The notes: generated by a model from the sequence alone, not told the origin. DNA of 64,000 nt from Secundilactobacillus mixtipabuli (GCF_002217925.1 NZ_BCMF01000006.1:1-64000); one strand, 5' to 3'. Positions 17,300-28,219 are shown, numbered from the stretch's first letter. Numbers and translations are program-made.

Positions 17300-19443
17300 A
17301 ACAATCACCTAAACGAACGGTGAGTAGCAAACAAGTGCGACGTAATCAGCGGGTTTTTGGACGAAGCCTGTTGGTCATATTCTCACTCGCACTTTTGCTA
17401 TTCATTGGTCGTTTTTCTTATATTGCAATTGGTAAAAACGTCCAAAATGTTAATTTGGGGGTCCAGGCGAAGAAACTCTATACGGCTAACCACACGTTAA
17501 AAGCGCAGCGGGGGACCATTTACGATGCGTCGAATCAGCCAATCGCCGAAGATACGAGTACGTATTCGCTGTATGCAGTTTTAGACAAACATCAGCGGAC
17601 TGTGGCTGGTAAACCGATGTACGTTACTGATAAAATCAAAACGGCTCAGGTTTTGTCAAAGTATTTGCCGATTAGTGAAAAGAAGGCATTAGCCTACCTT
17701 ACACCCAGTGACAAAAAAGCCTTTCAAGTTGAATTTGGTGCAGCCGGACAGAATATCTCGTTAACGACTAAGCAAAAAATCGATCGCGCCCACTTGCACG
17801 GACTGACTTTTGTGCAACGTCAAGCACGACTCTATCCTAACGGGGTGTTTGCCTCTCATTTGATTGGTAATGTGACCTCAACTTCTAAGGGCCAGTTAGT
17901 TGGTACTATGGGAATCGAAGGTGCGGACAATGATTTGCTAAAGGGGACTGACGGGTTTAAAAAAATCAGTCAAGACAACAATGGTTATCAAATTCCCGGC
18001 TCAAATCAAAAAGCGAAGAAACCACGTAATGGGGATAACGTGTACACGACCCTTGATGGTAGACTGCAAACACTATTAGAAACTCAGATGACAGCTCTAC
18101 AGGAAAAGACGCATTCCAAGACCATGAACGCGGTGTTAATGAATGCCAAAACCGGTGCGATCGTGGCTGCAACTCAGCGGCCAACGTTTAATCCTCAAAC
18201 TGGGGAAGGGCTTAATTCCGTTTGGCGAAATACCCTCATTCAAGATGCTTATGAACCTGGATCAACCATGAAGGTTTTTACCATGGCTGCTTCAATCGAC
18301 AGTGGTAACTTTAATGGTAATGCGACCTATCAGTCTGGTCGTTATGTCGTTGGTGGTCGGACCGTTCCTGATTGGAACCCTGGTGGTTGGGGAACGATTA
18401 CTTACAATAAAGGATTTGCACTTTCAAGTAACGTTGCGATGGCTCATTTGGAACAGCAGATGGGTGCCAAAACCTGGAAGAAGTATATTAACCGATTTAA
18501 GTTTTTACAGTCCACTCATTTCGGCCTGCCAGGTGAGCAAGCGGGCAGTATTGCGTTTAATCGGACGATTGAACAAGCTAACACGTCATTTGGGCAAGCC
18601 ATTCAAGTGACTGCAATTCAAATGATGCAGGGGTTATCTGCAATCGGGAATAATGGTAAAATGTTAAAGCCTTACCTTGTGCGTAAAATTGTTGATCCAA
18701 ATACTGGCAAAGTTGTGAAGGCTTATCACAAGCAAGAAGTCGGCCAACCGATTTCAGCGGCAACGGCTAAGGCTGTCCGCGGCCACATGCAAGATGTTGT
18801 TTATAAAAAGTATGGGATTGGTTCTGATTATAAGATCAAAGGAATTCGAATTGCTGCCAAAACCGGTACTGCTCAAGTTAGTGACGGTAAGTCAGGTTAC
18901 TTAAGCGGTGATGACAGCTACCTTTATTCTGTTGCTGGTATGGCACCAGCTAACAATCCTAAATACATTATGTACATCACGATGAAACAGCCAACTTTAC
19001 CAGGAACTGAGACACCTACCCAACTGATGGCAGATGTTTTTAAACCCGTTATGAAGCGAGCGCTACAAGAGGACACCTCAACTGGTACGAATCAGGGGTC
19101 CGATAAAATGCTGTCATACGTTAACCGTTCCACCTCGGGTTCTAAAAGTGATTTGGCCTCTAAGGGCTTTAAAGTCACCATTATCGGTGACGGTAACCGG
19201 GTCTTGAAACAGTCACCTATTGCTGGACAAGCACTCTTGACGCATCAACGTGTCATTCTGATTACGAGTGGTACCCAAAGGATGCCTGATGTAACGGGCT
19301 GGTCATCAAGTGATGTTTTACGGCTTGGCCAAATGCTTGGATTAAACGTTAAAACAAAGGGTAATGGATTCGTTACAAAGCAAAGTATTACCGTTGGTAA
19401 GCAGGTCGGCCAGTCTGATCGGTTAACGGTTAATTTAAAGTAA
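17296..19443 (+). CDS. pbp2x: Penicillin-binding protein 2X/FtsI with PASTA domains
   Basis: A 715-residue class B transpeptidase for septal peptidoglycan. One membrane anchor (about 23-45), a dimerisation domain with RGTIYDASNQPIAED, then the transpeptidase domain: STMK (323-326, catalytic serine), SSN (377-379) and KTGT (522-525). Two PASTA repeats fill about 590-715. This layout equals PBP2x of Gram-positive cocci and lactobacilli. Its start overlaps ftsL by four bases. Confidence 0.94.
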   Translation: MKQSPKRTVSSKQVRRNQRVFGRSLLVIFSLALLLFIGRFSYIAIGKNVQNVNLGVQAKKLYTANHTLKAQRGTIYDASNQPIAEDTSTYSLYAVLDKHQRTVAGKPMYVTDKIKTAQVLSKYLPISEKKALAYLTPSDKKAFQVEFGAAGQNISLTTKQKIDRAHLHGLTFVQRQARLYPNGVFASHLIGNVTSTSKGQLVGTMGIEGADNDLLKGTDGFKKISQDNNGYQIPGSNQKAKKPRNGDNVYTTLDGRLQTLLETQMTALQEKTHSKTMNAVLMNAKTGAIVAATQRPTFNPQTGEGLNSVWRNTLIQDAYEPGSTMKVFTMAASIDSGNFNGNATYQSGRYVVGGRTVPDWNPGGWGTITYNKGFALSSNVAMAHLEQQMGAKTWKKYINRFKFLQSTHFGLPGEQAGSIAFNRTIEQANTSFGQAIQVTAIQMMQGLSAIGNNGKMLKPYLVRKIVDPNTGKVVKAYHKQEVGQPISAATAKAVRGHMQDVVYKKYGIGSDYKIKGIRIAAKTGTAQVSDGKSGYLSGDDSYLYSVAGMAPANNPKYIMYITMKQPTLPGTETPTQLMADVFKPVMKRALQEDTSTGTNQGSDKMLSYVNRSTSGSKSDLASKGFKVTIIGDGNRVLKQSPIAGQALLTHQRVILITSGTQRMPDVTGWSSSDVLRLGQMLGLNVKTKGNGFVTKQSITVGKQVGQSDRLTVNLK

Positions 19444-19473
19444 CTCACTTCGTGGGTATAAGAGGAGAAAGTC

Positions 19474-20433
19474 ATGAGTTCGGTTTTATCTTTTTTAATT
19501 AGTTTTGCAATTACTGCGGCATTTATGCCCGCACTTATTCGCTATTTTCGCGCTAAACACGAAGGTCAAATGATCCGTGAAGAGGGACCTTCCTGGCACG
19601 AGAAAAAATCAGGGACGCCAACAATGGGTGGTTTGATGTTTATTCTGGCCATTATTGTGGCCACTTTGATTGCCGGATTAGTGTTTGGACAATTAGGCCC
19701 AGTAGCCTTAACGTTGCTATTTATCTTGGTTTTATATGGCCTGTTAGGGATGTGGGATGACTCCATTAAGCTCTTCCGTCGGCAAAATGAAGGGCTGAAG
19801 GCTTGGCAGAAATTATTGGGCCAGCTGATTGGTGGTGCCGTTTTCTTTGCCGTTTATCTGCACGAAGGCTTGCCGCTGCTATTGAAGATTCCCGGTCTTG
19901 GAGCCGTTAATTTGGGTTTGTTTGGTTACTTCTTATTCATTTTGTTTTGGCTGGTTGGCTTTTCTAACGCTGTCAATCTGACGGATGGTTTGGATGGGCT
20001 TGTAGCGGGTGTTGCTTCAATCTCTTTTATTGCCTACGGTGTCATTGCATTGCATCAGCATCAGGTTGATGTTGCACTGTTTTGTCTAGCTGTGGTTGGC
20101 GGCTTATTGGCTTTCTTAATCTATAACCATAAACCCGCTAAAATTTTTATGGGTGACATGGGTTCATTAGCATTGGGCGGCGCATTAGCTGCCGTTTCAA
20201 TTTTAGTGCACCACGAAGTTTCGCTGCTATGGATTGGCCTGATCTATGTGATTGAGACGGCTAGCGTGATTTTACAGGTGATCTCATTTAAGACAACCGG
20301 CAAGCGAATCTTTTTAATGTCACCGATTCATCATCATTTTGAAATGAAGGGCTGGAGTGAATGGCGGATTGATCTGACATTTTGGTGCATTAGTGCCATC
20401 ACAGCCGTGACTGGTGTTTGGGTAATGTGGTAA
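19474..20433 (+). CDS. mraY: Phospho-N-acetylmuramoyl-pentapeptide-transferase MraY
   Basis: A 319-residue polytopic (about 10 helices) membrane enzyme that transfers phospho-MurNAc-pentapeptide to undecaprenyl phosphate, making lipid I. Signature motifs: [30 protein letters not shown] (catalytic aspartates), and [15 protein letters not shown] near the C-terminus. GAGGAGAAAG precedes the ATG. Confidence 0.95.
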   Translation: MSSVLSFLISFAITAAFMPALIRYFRAKHEGQMIREEGPSWHEKKSGTPTMGGLMFILAIIVATLIAGLVFGQLGPVALTLLFILVLYGLLGMWDDSIKLFRRQNEGLKAWQKLLGQLIGGAVFFAVYLHEGLPLLLKIPGLGAVNLGLFGYFLFILFWLVGFSNAVNLTDGLDGLVAGVASISFIAYGVIALHQHQVDVALFCLAVVGGLLAFLIYNHKPAKIFMGDMGSLALGGALAAVSILVHHEVSLLWIGLIYVIETASVILQVISFKTTGKRIFLMSPIHHHFEMKGWSEWRIDLTFWCISAITAVTGVWVMW

Positions 20434-20482
20434 TTTTTGGGTATTAAGCGAAATAAAATTTAAATAGGTGGCGGACAAAGGT

Positions 20483-21865
20483 ATGAAGCGTATCAAGACG
20501 TATGAAGGTCAACGAGTGATTGTTGTCGGGTTAGCGAAGAGCGGGTTAAATGCGGCTCGGTTATTAAAAAAATTAGGTGCGAAGGTCACGGTCAGTGATC
20601 AGCAGCCATTAGAAAAAAATTCAGAGGCGCAAGAACTGCAAGCTGAGGGTGGTTACAGGGTTTTAACGGGTAAACAAGAGCCATCTCAGCTTGATGCCGG
20701 TTTTGATCTGATGGTTAAAAACCCAGGAATCCCTTATGATGTTCCTTTGATAAAAGCAGCTACTGACGCCAAGTTACCAATCATTACGGAAATCGAACTG
20801 GCCAGTGAAATTGCTGACGCTGAGTTGATTGCCGTGACTGGCAGTAATGGTAAAACAACGACGACAACGATGATTACCAAGATGATGAATCAAGAGCGGC
20901 AGGCGGGCCAAAGCGCATACGCTGGTAACATTGGTGTACCGGCTTCTCAAGTGGCTCAAAAATTGACGGATCAAGATACTTTAGTGATGGAAGTTTCCAG
21001 TTTCATGCTGTTAGGGACGACTGAATTCCACCCACACATTGCGGTGTTAACGAACATCTTCTCTAATCATCTTGATTACCATAAGACCCGCGAAAATTAC
21101 GTTCGGGCTAAGATGCGTATTACCCAGAATCAAACTGCTGACGACTACTTTGTTGTTAACTTTGATTCGGAGGAGTTAGTGGGCCTTAGCAAACAGAGCA
21201 AAGCTCAAGTTGTCCCATTTTCACGAATGGCTAAAACTAAAGCGGGGGCTTATGAACTGGACGGTACCCTCTATTACAAAGAAGATCCGATCATGGCAGC
21301 TGCCGATGTTAAAGTACCTGGTGACCATAACATTGAAAATGCACTTGCAGCGATTGCAGTGGCTAAAATTGAAGGCCGGTCAAACGAAGCCATCAAACAC
21401 GTTTTGACGACTTTCGGTGGCGTTCGTCACAGAACACAATACGTGCTGACCAGTGAAGGCCGTCAGTTCTATAACGACTCTAAAGCGACTGATATTGAAG
21501 CCACTGAGATGGCCCTGAAGGGTTTCAAAGCGCCCGTTGTCCTGTTAGCCGGAGGCTTAGACCGTGGGTACACCTTTGAACGGTTAGTGCCGTTCTTTAA
21601 GGAACACGTTAAGGCCGTTGTTCTCTTTGGTGAAACTAAGGATCTCTTGGCAGATGCCGCTAAAAAGGCCGGTATTAAAACGATTCAATTTACTGAAAAC
21701 GCTGAGAGTGGTGTTTCACTTGCCTATCAGGATAGCGAACCTGGCGATATTATTTTGTTGTCACCGGCCAATGCCAGTTGGGATCAATACCCTAACTTTG
21801 AAGTTCGTGGTGACCGGTATATTAAAGCGGTTGAAGAATTGGCCGGCAAAAAGGAGGAGAACTAA
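20483..21865 (+). CDS. murD: UDP-N-acetylmuramoyl-alanine-D-glutamate ligase MurD
   Basis: A 460-residue Mur ligase adding D-Glu to UDP-MurNAc-Ala. Rossmann-like N-domain ([17 protein letters not shown]), ATP loop GSNGKTTTT (about 119-127), NHLDYH, and the C-domain with RHRTQYV and NDSKATDI. I prefer ATG 20483 to the in-frame GTG 20468, because AGGTGG (20466-20471) is then about 11 bases upstream rather than overlapping. Its stop shares one base with the murG start. Confidence 0.94.
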   Translation: MKRIKTYEGQRVIVVGLAKSGLNAARLLKKLGAKVTVSDQQPLEKNSEAQELQAEGGYRVLTGKQEPSQLDAGFDLMVKNPGIPYDVPLIKAATDAKLPIITEIELASEIADAELIAVTGSNGKTTTTTMITKMMNQERQAGQSAYAGNIGVPASQVAQKLTDQDTLVMEVSSFMLLGTTEFHPHIAVLTNIFSNHLDYHKTRENYVRAKMRITQNQTADDYFVVNFDSEELVGLSKQSKAQVVPFSRMAKTKAGAYELDGTLYYKEDPIMAAADVKVPGDHNIENALAAIAVAKIEGRSNEAIKHVLTTFGGVRHRTQYVLTSEGRQFYNDSKATDIEATEMALKGFKAPVVLLAGGLDRGYTFERLVPFFKEHVKAVVLFGETKDLLADAAKKAGIKTIQFTENAESGVSLAYQDSEPGDIILLSPANASWDQYPNFEVRGDRYIKAVEELAGKKEEN

Positions 21866-22959
21866 TGCGACTGATGGTTTCTGGTGGCGGTACAGGTGGT
21901 CATATTTATCCTGCACTAGCTGTGATCAACGAATTAAAGCGGCAGGATCCAAACGCAGAAGTTCTTTACGTGGGTTCTCATCGCGGCATTGAAAGTACGA
22001 TTGTCCCCGATTTGGGCATTCCTTTTAGAGCAATGACGATTCAAGGCTTTAAACGCTCATTGTCATTTGAAAACTTTAAAACAGTTTACTTGTTTCTAAA
22101 AAGTGTTCATCAGTCTAAAAAGCTGATTCGGTCATTTAAGCCGGATGTTGTACTGGGAACTGGCGGTTATGTTTCCGGAGCGGTATTATACGCAGCGGCT
22201 AAGCTGCACGTTCCAACGGTGATTCACGAACAGAACAGTGTTGTGGGCATGACAAATAAATTTCTGAGTCGTTACGTGGATAAAATTGCCATCAATTTCG
22301 AGGATGCCAGAGCACAGTTCCCAGCTGGAAAAGTTGTGATGACGGGGAATCCAAGAGCTCAGGAAGTCGCTAATGTTGAAAGCCATTTTAGTTTATCCGC
22401 TTATGATTTAAAGGATAATGTCCCCACGATTATGGTCGTTGGGGGTAGCCAAGGCGCATTGAAGCTCAACCAAGTGATGGTTGAGTCCTTACCAAAGCTA
22501 GCTAAAAAGGCTTATCAGGTGGTTTTTGTGACCGGACCTAAGCGTTACGACCACGTGATGAGCCAGTTAAATAAAATGACTTCTGCTGATAATATTTCAA
22601 TTCAGTCATACATCAGCAATATGCCAGAAGTTTTGCCTAAACTCGCTGGGGTGGTTGGCCGTTCCGGTGCGACGACGTTAGCGGAATTAACTGCTTTAGG
22701 CGTGCCATCGATTCTGATTCCTAGCCCATACGTGACAGCGGATCACCAGACGAAAAACGCCCTAAGTTTAGTCAATGCCAACGCGGCTTTAATGATCAAG
22801 GAGTCCGAACTGACTAGTGAAACGCTGGTTTCAGCTATGGATGAGCTAATGAATGATGATCAAAAACGCGCAGCAATGGCAACAGCCGCTAAGAAGCTTG
22901 GTAAACCCCAAGCAGCTACTGAGATGCTGGCACTTTTGCAAGAAGTTAGTCGGGCGTAA
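21865..22959 (+). CDS. murG: UDP-GlcNAc:lipid I N-acetylglucosaminyltransferase MurG
   Basis: A 364-residue GT-B glycosyltransferase (GT28) that makes lipid II at the inner face of the membrane. The N-terminal glycine loop is [12 protein letters not shown] (residues 6-17); [39 protein letters not shown] and [14 protein letters not shown] follow in the family order. AAGGAGG precedes the ATG, and the ATG overlaps the murD stop. Confidence 0.95.
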   Translation: MRLMVSGGGTGGHIYPALAVINELKRQDPNAEVLYVGSHRGIESTIVPDLGIPFRAMTIQGFKRSLSFENFKTVYLFLKSVHQSKKLIRSFKPDVVLGTGGYVSGAVLYAAAKLHVPTVIHEQNSVVGMTNKFLSRYVDKIAINFEDARAQFPAGKVVMTGNPRAQEVANVESHFSLSAYDLKDNVPTIMVVGGSQGALKLNQVMVESLPKLAKKAYQVVFVTGPKRYDHVMSQLNKMTSADNISIQSYISNMPEVLPKLAGVVGRSGATTLAELTALGVPSILIPSPYVTADHQTKNALSLVNANAALMIKESELTSETLVSAMDELMNDDQKRAAMATAAKKLGKPQAATEMLALLQEVSRA

Positions 22960-22985
22960 TGCGGTAATAAAGAGGTGAGTGCAAG

Positions 22986-23822
22986 ATGCATTTTAAAATC
23001 AATCGAGCCAAATCAGAGCGCCACGTCGCAATCACGCCGTGGGAAAAATACCAGTCGGAAGAGCGGCAGCGGGCTGCTAAAAAGACGAACCATGTTCAGC
23101 GGATCGGTGCTAAATTACCGCGATTGATGCAGCAGAAGCACCGTCGTCTTGCACAGCGGATGGGTATTTTGATTGGCATCTTTGGGGTAATTTTGCTCAT
23201 CTCTGGGTATTACGTTTCGCCATTAAGCCATATTGGCCAGATCAATGTTGTCGGCAACCACGCACTTTCTAAACAGCAGGTGGTCAAAATCAGCGGCGTC
23301 AGTCATGGCGACTCGATCTACCGGGTCGTGGGCAAAGAACAAAAACTGAGCAGACGAGCTAAGGCTAATTCGTCCAGAGTAAAGCAGATCAGGTTTTCGG
23401 TTGCCCACTTCAATCACCTTACAATTCGGATTAAGGAGTACCCGACGGCCGGTTTTGTGCCAGCTAATGGTTACTACCGTGTTGCATTGACAAGTGGTGT
23501 GATTTCCAAAGAGCGACAAAAACAGCCTTCGGGTAGTTATCCCGTATATGATAAATTCAAATCACCCAAGCAACTCTCGAAGATGATCCAGCAGTACGCT
23601 AAACTATCACCCAAGATTCAAACGGGGATCTCTGAAATCCAGTTTTCTCCTACAAAAGCAGATCCTCAAAGAGTTCATTTGTACATGAATGATGGCAACG
23701 AAGTTTATGCGTCCATTTCGACGTTTGCTAGTAAAATGGCTTACTATCCTAGCATTGCGGCTAAAATGTCGCATAAAGGCATTGTTAATTTGGAAATCGG
23801 CGCATATTCATATTCATTTTAA
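22986..23822 (+). CDS. divIB: Cell division protein DivIB/FtsQ
   Basis: A 278-residue bitopic protein: a long basic cytosolic head (about 1-60), a membrane segment (GILIGIFGVILLISGYYV, about 60-78), the POTRA domain starting ISQ-type HIGQINVVGNHALSKQQVV, and the beta domain to the C-terminus. It joins FtsL and DivIC. Typical for lactobacilli, where DivIB closes the first half of the cluster. About 180 bp with promoter-like sequence separate it from ftsA. Confidence 0.92.
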   Translation: MHFKINRAKSERHVAITPWEKYQSEERQRAAKKTNHVQRIGAKLPRLMQQKHRRLAQRMGILIGIFGVILLISGYYVSPLSHIGQINVVGNHALSKQQVVKISGVSHGDSIYRVVGKEQKLSRRAKANSSRVKQIRFSVAHFNHLTIRIKEYPTAGFVPANGYYRVALTSGVISKERQKQPSGSYPVYDKFKSPKQLSKMIQQYAKLSPKIQTGISEIQFSPTKADPQRVHLYMNDGNEVYASISTFASKMAYYPSIAAKMSHKGIVNLEIGAYSYSF

Positions 23823-23922
23823 AAGGGTTAAGGTAACCAGACTATTCCAGTGTTGGTGAAAGCGTTTTTACATTTTACGTTTCATCACGCAAGACAAGGG
23901 CAATAATGCCTTTTTTAACAAG

Positions 23923-23940
23923 TGGTGTTTGTGGTAAACT
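23923..23940 (+). promoter_or_regulatory. Extended -10 promoter element upstream of ftsA
   Basis: TGTGGTAAACT recurs here (to 23940) exactly as in the mraZ promoter, again forming an extended -10 (TGGTAAACT). TGGTG and TGGTA occur 9 bases apart (23923 and 23932). The -35 region (TTTTTA) is weak. Suggests an internal promoter for ftsA-ftsZ, perhaps also seen by MraZ. Confidence 0.45.
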
Positions 23941-24006
23941 GGAAAGTAAATTAAGACTTTTTCATGAGCATTCATCAAATCGAAATCAGAGGAGGTTCCT
24001 GCTACT

Positions 24007-25338
24007 ATGGATACTTCAGGCATGTATGTGGGACTTGATATCGGAACAACCTCAATTAAAGTCATCGTGGCAGAGTATTTAGAGGGACAGTTGAACGTTT
24101 TGGGTGTTGGTAATGAACGTGCAGCTGGACTCAGCCGAGGCGTAATCGTGGATATTGATAAGGCAAGTGAAGCGATTCAACGTGCAGTTAAGGCTGCTGA
24201 AGAAAAAGCCAGCATTCAGATTCACGACGTAATTGTGGGTATTTCGGCAAATATGTTAAAAATTGAACCAGTAACGGGGATGATTGCCATTGGTGATCAG
24301 GCCCGGGAAATTACTGATCAGGATGTTAGGGACGTTGCTTCAGCGGCAATCATTCAAAACCTGCCGCCGGAACGCGAAATTATTAACCTGATCCCGGATG
24401 AATTTATCGTTGACGGCTTTGACGGTATTAAAGATCCAAGGTCAATGGTTGGTGTTCGTTTGGAAATGAATGGTATGCTCTTCACTGGGCCTAAAACAAT
24501 CGTACATAACACTAAAAAAGCGGTTGAACAGGCTGGGCTGAATGCACAACTGGCAGTTGTTAGTCCAATCGCACAGGGCTTAAGTATTTTGAGCGATGGC
24601 GAACAGGATTTTGGGACTGTTCTTCTCGACTTAGGCGGCGGGCAAAGTACCGCTGCTGTCATCCATGATCACCGGCTCAAGTTTGCTGACGTTGATCCTG
24701 AAGGCGGCGACTACATTACCAAGGATATTTCGGTTGTTTTGAATACTTCAATTGAAAACGCTGAAAAGTTAAAACGTAACTATGGTTTTGCAGATTCGTC
24801 GCGTGCTTCTGAGGAGAATCAGTTTCCAGTCGACGTTGTTGGTCAAAGCCGGCCTAGTGATATCTCAGAAAAGTATTTAGCTGAGATTATTGAAGCCCGG
24901 TTAATGCAAATTTTGGGGAAGCTAAAGACCCAATTGGATGCGACTAACGCGTTATCATTACCTGGTGGCATTGTGTTAACTGGCGGTGTTGCGGCACTAC
25001 CAGGAATAACTGATTTGGCTCAAGACGTCTTCGATGTTCCAGTTCGGGTTTCAATACCTGATCAAATGGGGCTGCGGCATCCATCGTTCACGCAAGCACT
25101 GTCGCTGGTTAACTATCGTGGCCAGATGAGTGAAGTGGCTTTACTGGTTCAATCAGCTTTAGCTGGTAATGATCAGTTAGCCTCACAAGTTGAATCGCGG
25201 CAAGAACCTCAACCAACAGTCGAGGTGAGCGACAGTCGTCATAGCAGTACGGTTCCAAGTCGGACTAGTAGCTCAAATAAACCGAAAAAACAACGTGCAC
25301 AGGGGATCAGGAAATTCTTCAAAGATTTCTTTGATTAA
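24007..25338 (+). CDS. ftsA: Cell division protein FtsA
   Basis: A 443-residue actin-family ATPase that anchors FtsZ to the membrane. YVGLDIGTTSIKVIVAE is the phosphate-1 loop; DLGGGQST is phosphate-2; VLTGGVAALPG is the adenosine motif. The C-terminus ends in the amphipathic membrane-targeting helix QGIRKFFKDFFD after a low-complexity S/P/K linker. A GAGGAGG site precedes the start. The preceding gap contains a candidate internal promoter. Confidence 0.95.
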   Translation: MDTSGMYVGLDIGTTSIKVIVAEYLEGQLNVLGVGNERAAGLSRGVIVDIDKASEAIQRAVKAAEEKASIQIHDVIVGISANMLKIEPVTGMIAIGDQAREITDQDVRDVASAAIIQNLPPEREIINLIPDEFIVDGFDGIKDPRSMVGVRLEMNGMLFTGPKTIVHNTKKAVEQAGLNAQLAVVSPIAQGLSILSDGEQDFGTVLLDLGGGQSTAAVIHDHRLKFADVDPEGGDYITKDISVVLNTSIENAEKLKRNYGFADSSRASEENQFPVDVVGQSRPSDISEKYLAEIIEARLMQILGKLKTQLDATNALSLPGGIVLTGGVAALPGITDLAQDVFDVPVRVSIPDQMGLRHPSFTQALSLVNYRGQMSEVALLVQSALAGNDQLASQVESRQEPQPTVEVSDSRHSSTVPSRTSSSNKPKKQRAQGIRKFFKDFFD

Positions 25339-25362
25339 CCCGATTACTGGAGGGATTTAAAA

Positions 25363-26610
25363 ATGGAATTTTCGTTAGATTCAACACAAAACCGAGGAGC
25401 CGATATTAAAGTTATCGGTGTTGGTGGCGGTGGCGGTAATGCCGTTAACCGGATGATCACAGAAGATGTCAAGGGTGTTGAGTTTATTGTGGCTAACACA
25501 GATGTTCAGGCCTTAGAGTCTTCAAAAGCTGAAACTAAGATCCAATTGGGACCGAAGTTGACCCGTGGACTAGGTGCTGGATCTAATCCTGAGATCGGTG
25601 CAAAGGCCGCTCAGGAAAGCGAAGACCAGATCAGTGAAGCATTAGCTGGTGCTGATATGGTGTTTGTAACTGCTGGTATGGGTGGCGGGACTGGTAACGG
25701 TGCCGCTCCTGTCGTTGCAAAATTAGCTAAAGAACAGGGTGCGCTAACTGTTGGTGTTGTTACCCGGCCATTTACTTTCGAAGGCCCTAAGCGCTCTCGT
25801 TTCGCCGCTGAAGGTGTTGCAGCAATGAAGGAAAACGTGGATACGTTGATCGTTATTGCTAACAACCGGTTACTTGAAATCGTTGATAAGAAGACACCAA
25901 TGATGGAAGCCTTCCAAGAAGCTGATAACGTTCTTCGTCAAGGGGTTCAAGGTATCTCAGATTTGATTACGAGTCCCGGCTACGTCAACTTGGATTTTGC
26001 TGATGTGAAGACTGTGATGCAGGACCAAGGTGCCGCTTTGATGGGTGTGGGTTCTGCTAACGGTGAAAACCGGACAGAGGACGCAACTAAGAAAGCTATT
26101 TCATCGCCATTACTTGAAGTTTCTATTGATGGCGCTGAACAAGTGCTATTAAACATTACTGGTGGTCCAGATCTGTCATTGTTTGAGGCACAGTCAGCAT
26201 CAGAAATTGTTTCTCAATCAGCCACTAGCGACGTCAACATTATCTTTGGGACATCAATTGATGAGAACCTTGGCGATGAGGTACGGGTTACCGTTATTGC
26301 AACTGGAATCGATAAGAAGAAGCGGTCTGCAGCTACTCGCACAGCTCGTCGTTTAGCTGACGGTACGACGCCAGTCAACAATACTAGACATGATGAGGAT
26401 ACCAGTCAGATGGACACCTTTAATGCTGACCAAAGCGGTCAACCACAGGCTTCAACAGGATCACGTCGGCCAGATTCCAGTGAATTTGACGGTGTTTCTA
26501 AGCCTGACTTCAGCGTTTTCAATAACGATGATTCTTCAACTGCTTCGGCTGATGACACGAGCCTTGACACACCACCATTCTTTAAGCATCGTCGCAAGAA
26601 TGATGACTAG
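25363..26610 (+). CDS. ftsZ: Cell division GTPase FtsZ
   Basis: A 415-residue tubulin homologue that forms the Z ring. [17 protein letters not shown] at the N-terminus; the G-box is [15 protein letters not shown] (about 105-119), with N where many species have T; NRLLEIV and DFADVKTVM are T7-loop and synergy regions. A D/S/T-rich linker (about 325-395) leads to the C-terminal peptide [13 protein letters not shown] that binds FtsA and SepF. Highly expressed codon pattern compared with neighbours. Confidence 0.97.
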   Translation: MEFSLDSTQNRGADIKVIGVGGGGGNAVNRMITEDVKGVEFIVANTDVQALESSKAETKIQLGPKLTRGLGAGSNPEIGAKAAQESEDQISEALAGADMVFVTAGMGGGTGNGAAPVVAKLAKEQGALTVGVVTRPFTFEGPKRSRFAAEGVAAMKENVDTLIVIANNRLLEIVDKKTPMMEAFQEADNVLRQGVQGISDLITSPGYVNLDFADVKTVMQDQGAALMGVGSANGENRTEDATKKAISSPLLEVSIDGAEQVLLNITGGPDLSLFEAQSASEIVSQSATSDVNIIFGTSIDENLGDEVRVTVIATGIDKKKRSAATRTARRLADGTTPVNNTRHDEDTSQMDTFNADQSGQPQASTGSRRPDSSEFDGVSKPDFSVFNNDDSSTASADDTSLDTPPFFKHRRKNDD

Positions 26611-26655
26611 ATTGACGGTGATTAACCCTGATAAATAGCGGAAGGAGCGTTTTTT

Positions 26656-27102
26656 ATGGGAAAGTTTAGTATGAGTCGCTTTTTCGGTATGGATGATAAC
26701 TACGAAGCTGATGCTGACGTATCCCAGGGCACTCAGCAACAGTTTGCTGATCAATCACTGGCACACAATTTTCATCAACGAAACGGTGATAATAAAGTTG
26801 TTTCACTCAATGCCCCACGGCCAGCTGCCACTAAAGCCAGCAAGATTTCGCTGGCAGTACCGCGTCTTTATGCGGATGTTCAAGACATTGCTGGTCAATT
26901 GTTAAAGCAGGAGGCAGTGATCGTCAACTTAGGCCGGATCGATGATGAAAATGCACGTCGTATTATTGACTTTTTAACTGGCACTGTATTCGCTATTGAA
27001 GGTGACATCGAACGAATCGGGGATTCAATCTTCTTATGTACGCCTAAGAACTTTGAAATTACCGGTGATCTCTCAGCCATTTTAGGCGAGAAACTGAAGT
27101 AA
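26656..27102 (+). CDS. sepF: Cell division protein SepF
   Basis: A 148-residue membrane-binding partner of FtsZ. The N-terminus (MGKFSMSRFFGM) is the amphipathic membrane anchor, followed by a Q/N-rich linker and the SepF core from VPRLYADVQDIAGQLL to FLTGTVFAIEGDIERIGDSIFLC. In Bacillus ylmD/ylmE usually lie between ftsZ and sepF; both are absent here. Confidence 0.94.
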   Translation: MGKFSMSRFFGMDDNYEADADVSQGTQQQFADQSLAHNFHQRNGDNKVVSLNAPRPAATKASKISLAVPRLYADVQDIAGQLLKQEAVIVNLGRIDDENARRIIDFLTGTVFAIEGDIERIGDSIFLCTPKNFEITGDLSAILGEKLK

Positions 27103-27113
27103 GGAGTGAGTCT

Positions 27114-27398
27114 TTGGTCGCTTTTGTGACGTTTGTTTTTTGGCTGTTAAGTCAGGCCATTGGCCTCTATATTATGGCCATCGTTGTATACGCATTATTG
27201 AGCTGGTTTCCCGGGGCTTACCAGACTAAACTGGGACAGTTTTTGGGCGCAATTGTTGAGCCATTTCAACGCTGGTTTAATTTTGCAACAATCGGTATGA
27301 TTGGTTTTGCGCCGTTAGTCGCCATCGTTGTGTTGAGCATTGTTCGCGGTGGCTTGGCCTATCTCGAACAAATTATTTTTAGACTTATGGGAATGTAG
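27114..27398 (+). CDS. ylmG: YggT/YlmG family membrane protein
   Basis: A 94-residue YggT family protein with two hydrophobic hairpins: FWLLSQAIGLYIMAIVVYALLSWF and FAPLVAIVVLSIVRGGLAYLE. The family lies beside sepF in most Firmicutes and affects division or nucleoid placement by an unknown mechanism. TTG start 11 bases after the sepF stop, with AAGGAGTGA ahead. Confidence 0.88.
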   Translation: MVAFVTFVFWLLSQAIGLYIMAIVVYALLSWFPGAYQTKLGQFLGAIVEPFQRWFNFATIGMIGFAPLVAIVVLSIVRGGLAYLEQIIFRLMGM

Positions 27399-27413
27399 TA
27401 GGAGGAGTTGACT

Positions 27414-28196
27414 TTGGCTGATCGCATCGCGCAGCATTTTCGAGCAGAAGAAGCACCTTTCATTGAAAGTGCAACGGGTTGGATTCAACAGGCCAGTGAT
27501 GAATATCGGCCAATTTTAACCCATTTTTTAAACCCAAGGCAGCAGTACATTTTATCGACGTTAGTTAATGGTGATTCAGAATTGAAGCTTCGTTTTCAGG
27601 GTGGTTATGAAGCAGCGGAAATGAAGCGAGCAATTGTTTATCCAAGCTATGTTGATCCAGCTGACCTTGATTTCGAAATTAACTTGTTTGACATTGATTA
27701 TCCGAGAAAATTCACCCAGCTTCAGCACGGTCAGATTTTAGGATCCGTATTGGGAGCTGGGATCGATCGTGATGTGCTCGGTGATATTATCACTGATGGT
27801 GATCGTTGGCAGTTCTTTATCACTGCGGATATGAGCCGTTATGTGACTTCTCAGGTGGACCGCATGGGTAAGATCAAGATTCGGTTAAATCAGCTAGATC
27901 TAGCCGATCATTTGACCCCACTTGATGCTTGGGAAGAGGAGAGCACGACACTTTCTTCAACCCGACTTGATAACGTTGTTGCAACGGGCTTTCATTTATC
28001 GAGGCATCACGCTAAGGAGTTAATAGAAGCTGGTCGGATTCAACTGAATTGGAATGATTTTGCTCGACCAGACTACCAGCTTGAGCATCAAGATATTATT
28101 TCGGTTCGTGGTTTTGGACGTGTTAGATTAACGAGTGTTAACGGCGTGACCAAGAAGGATAAACTGAAAGTCACACTGGCAGTGCTGCATAAATAA
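27414..28196 (+). CDS. ylmH: YlmH RNA-binding protein (S4 domain)
   Basis: A 260-residue protein with an N-terminal domain of the YlmH type and a C-terminal S4 RNA-binding domain (about 180-250: STRLDNVVATGFHLSRHHAKELIEAGRIQLN). YlmH homologues bind stalled 50S subunits in ribosome quality control. I use TTG 27414, because AGGAGGAG (27400-27407) then has 6-base spacing; the in-frame TTG 27408 abuts that site. Confidence 0.9.
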   Translation: MADRIAQHFRAEEAPFIESATGWIQQASDEYRPILTHFLNPRQQYILSTLVNGDSELKLRFQGGYEAAEMKRAIVYPSYVDPADLDFEINLFDIDYPRKFTQLQHGQILGSVLGAGIDRDVLGDIITDGDRWQFFITADMSRYVTSQVDRMGKIKIRLNQLDLADHLTPLDAWEEESTTLSSTRLDNVVATGFHLSRHHAKELIEAGRIQLNWNDFARPDYQLEHQDIISVRGFGRVRLTSVNGVTKKDKLKVTLAVLHK

Positions 28197-28219
28197 TTGC
28201 AATCGGGGAGGAACAAGCT

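Noticed and set aside
23857-23872. cre-like TGAAAGCGTTTTTACA upstream of ftsA
   Set aside because: It needs a 2-base insertion to fit the consensus and is not placed over the likely promoter.
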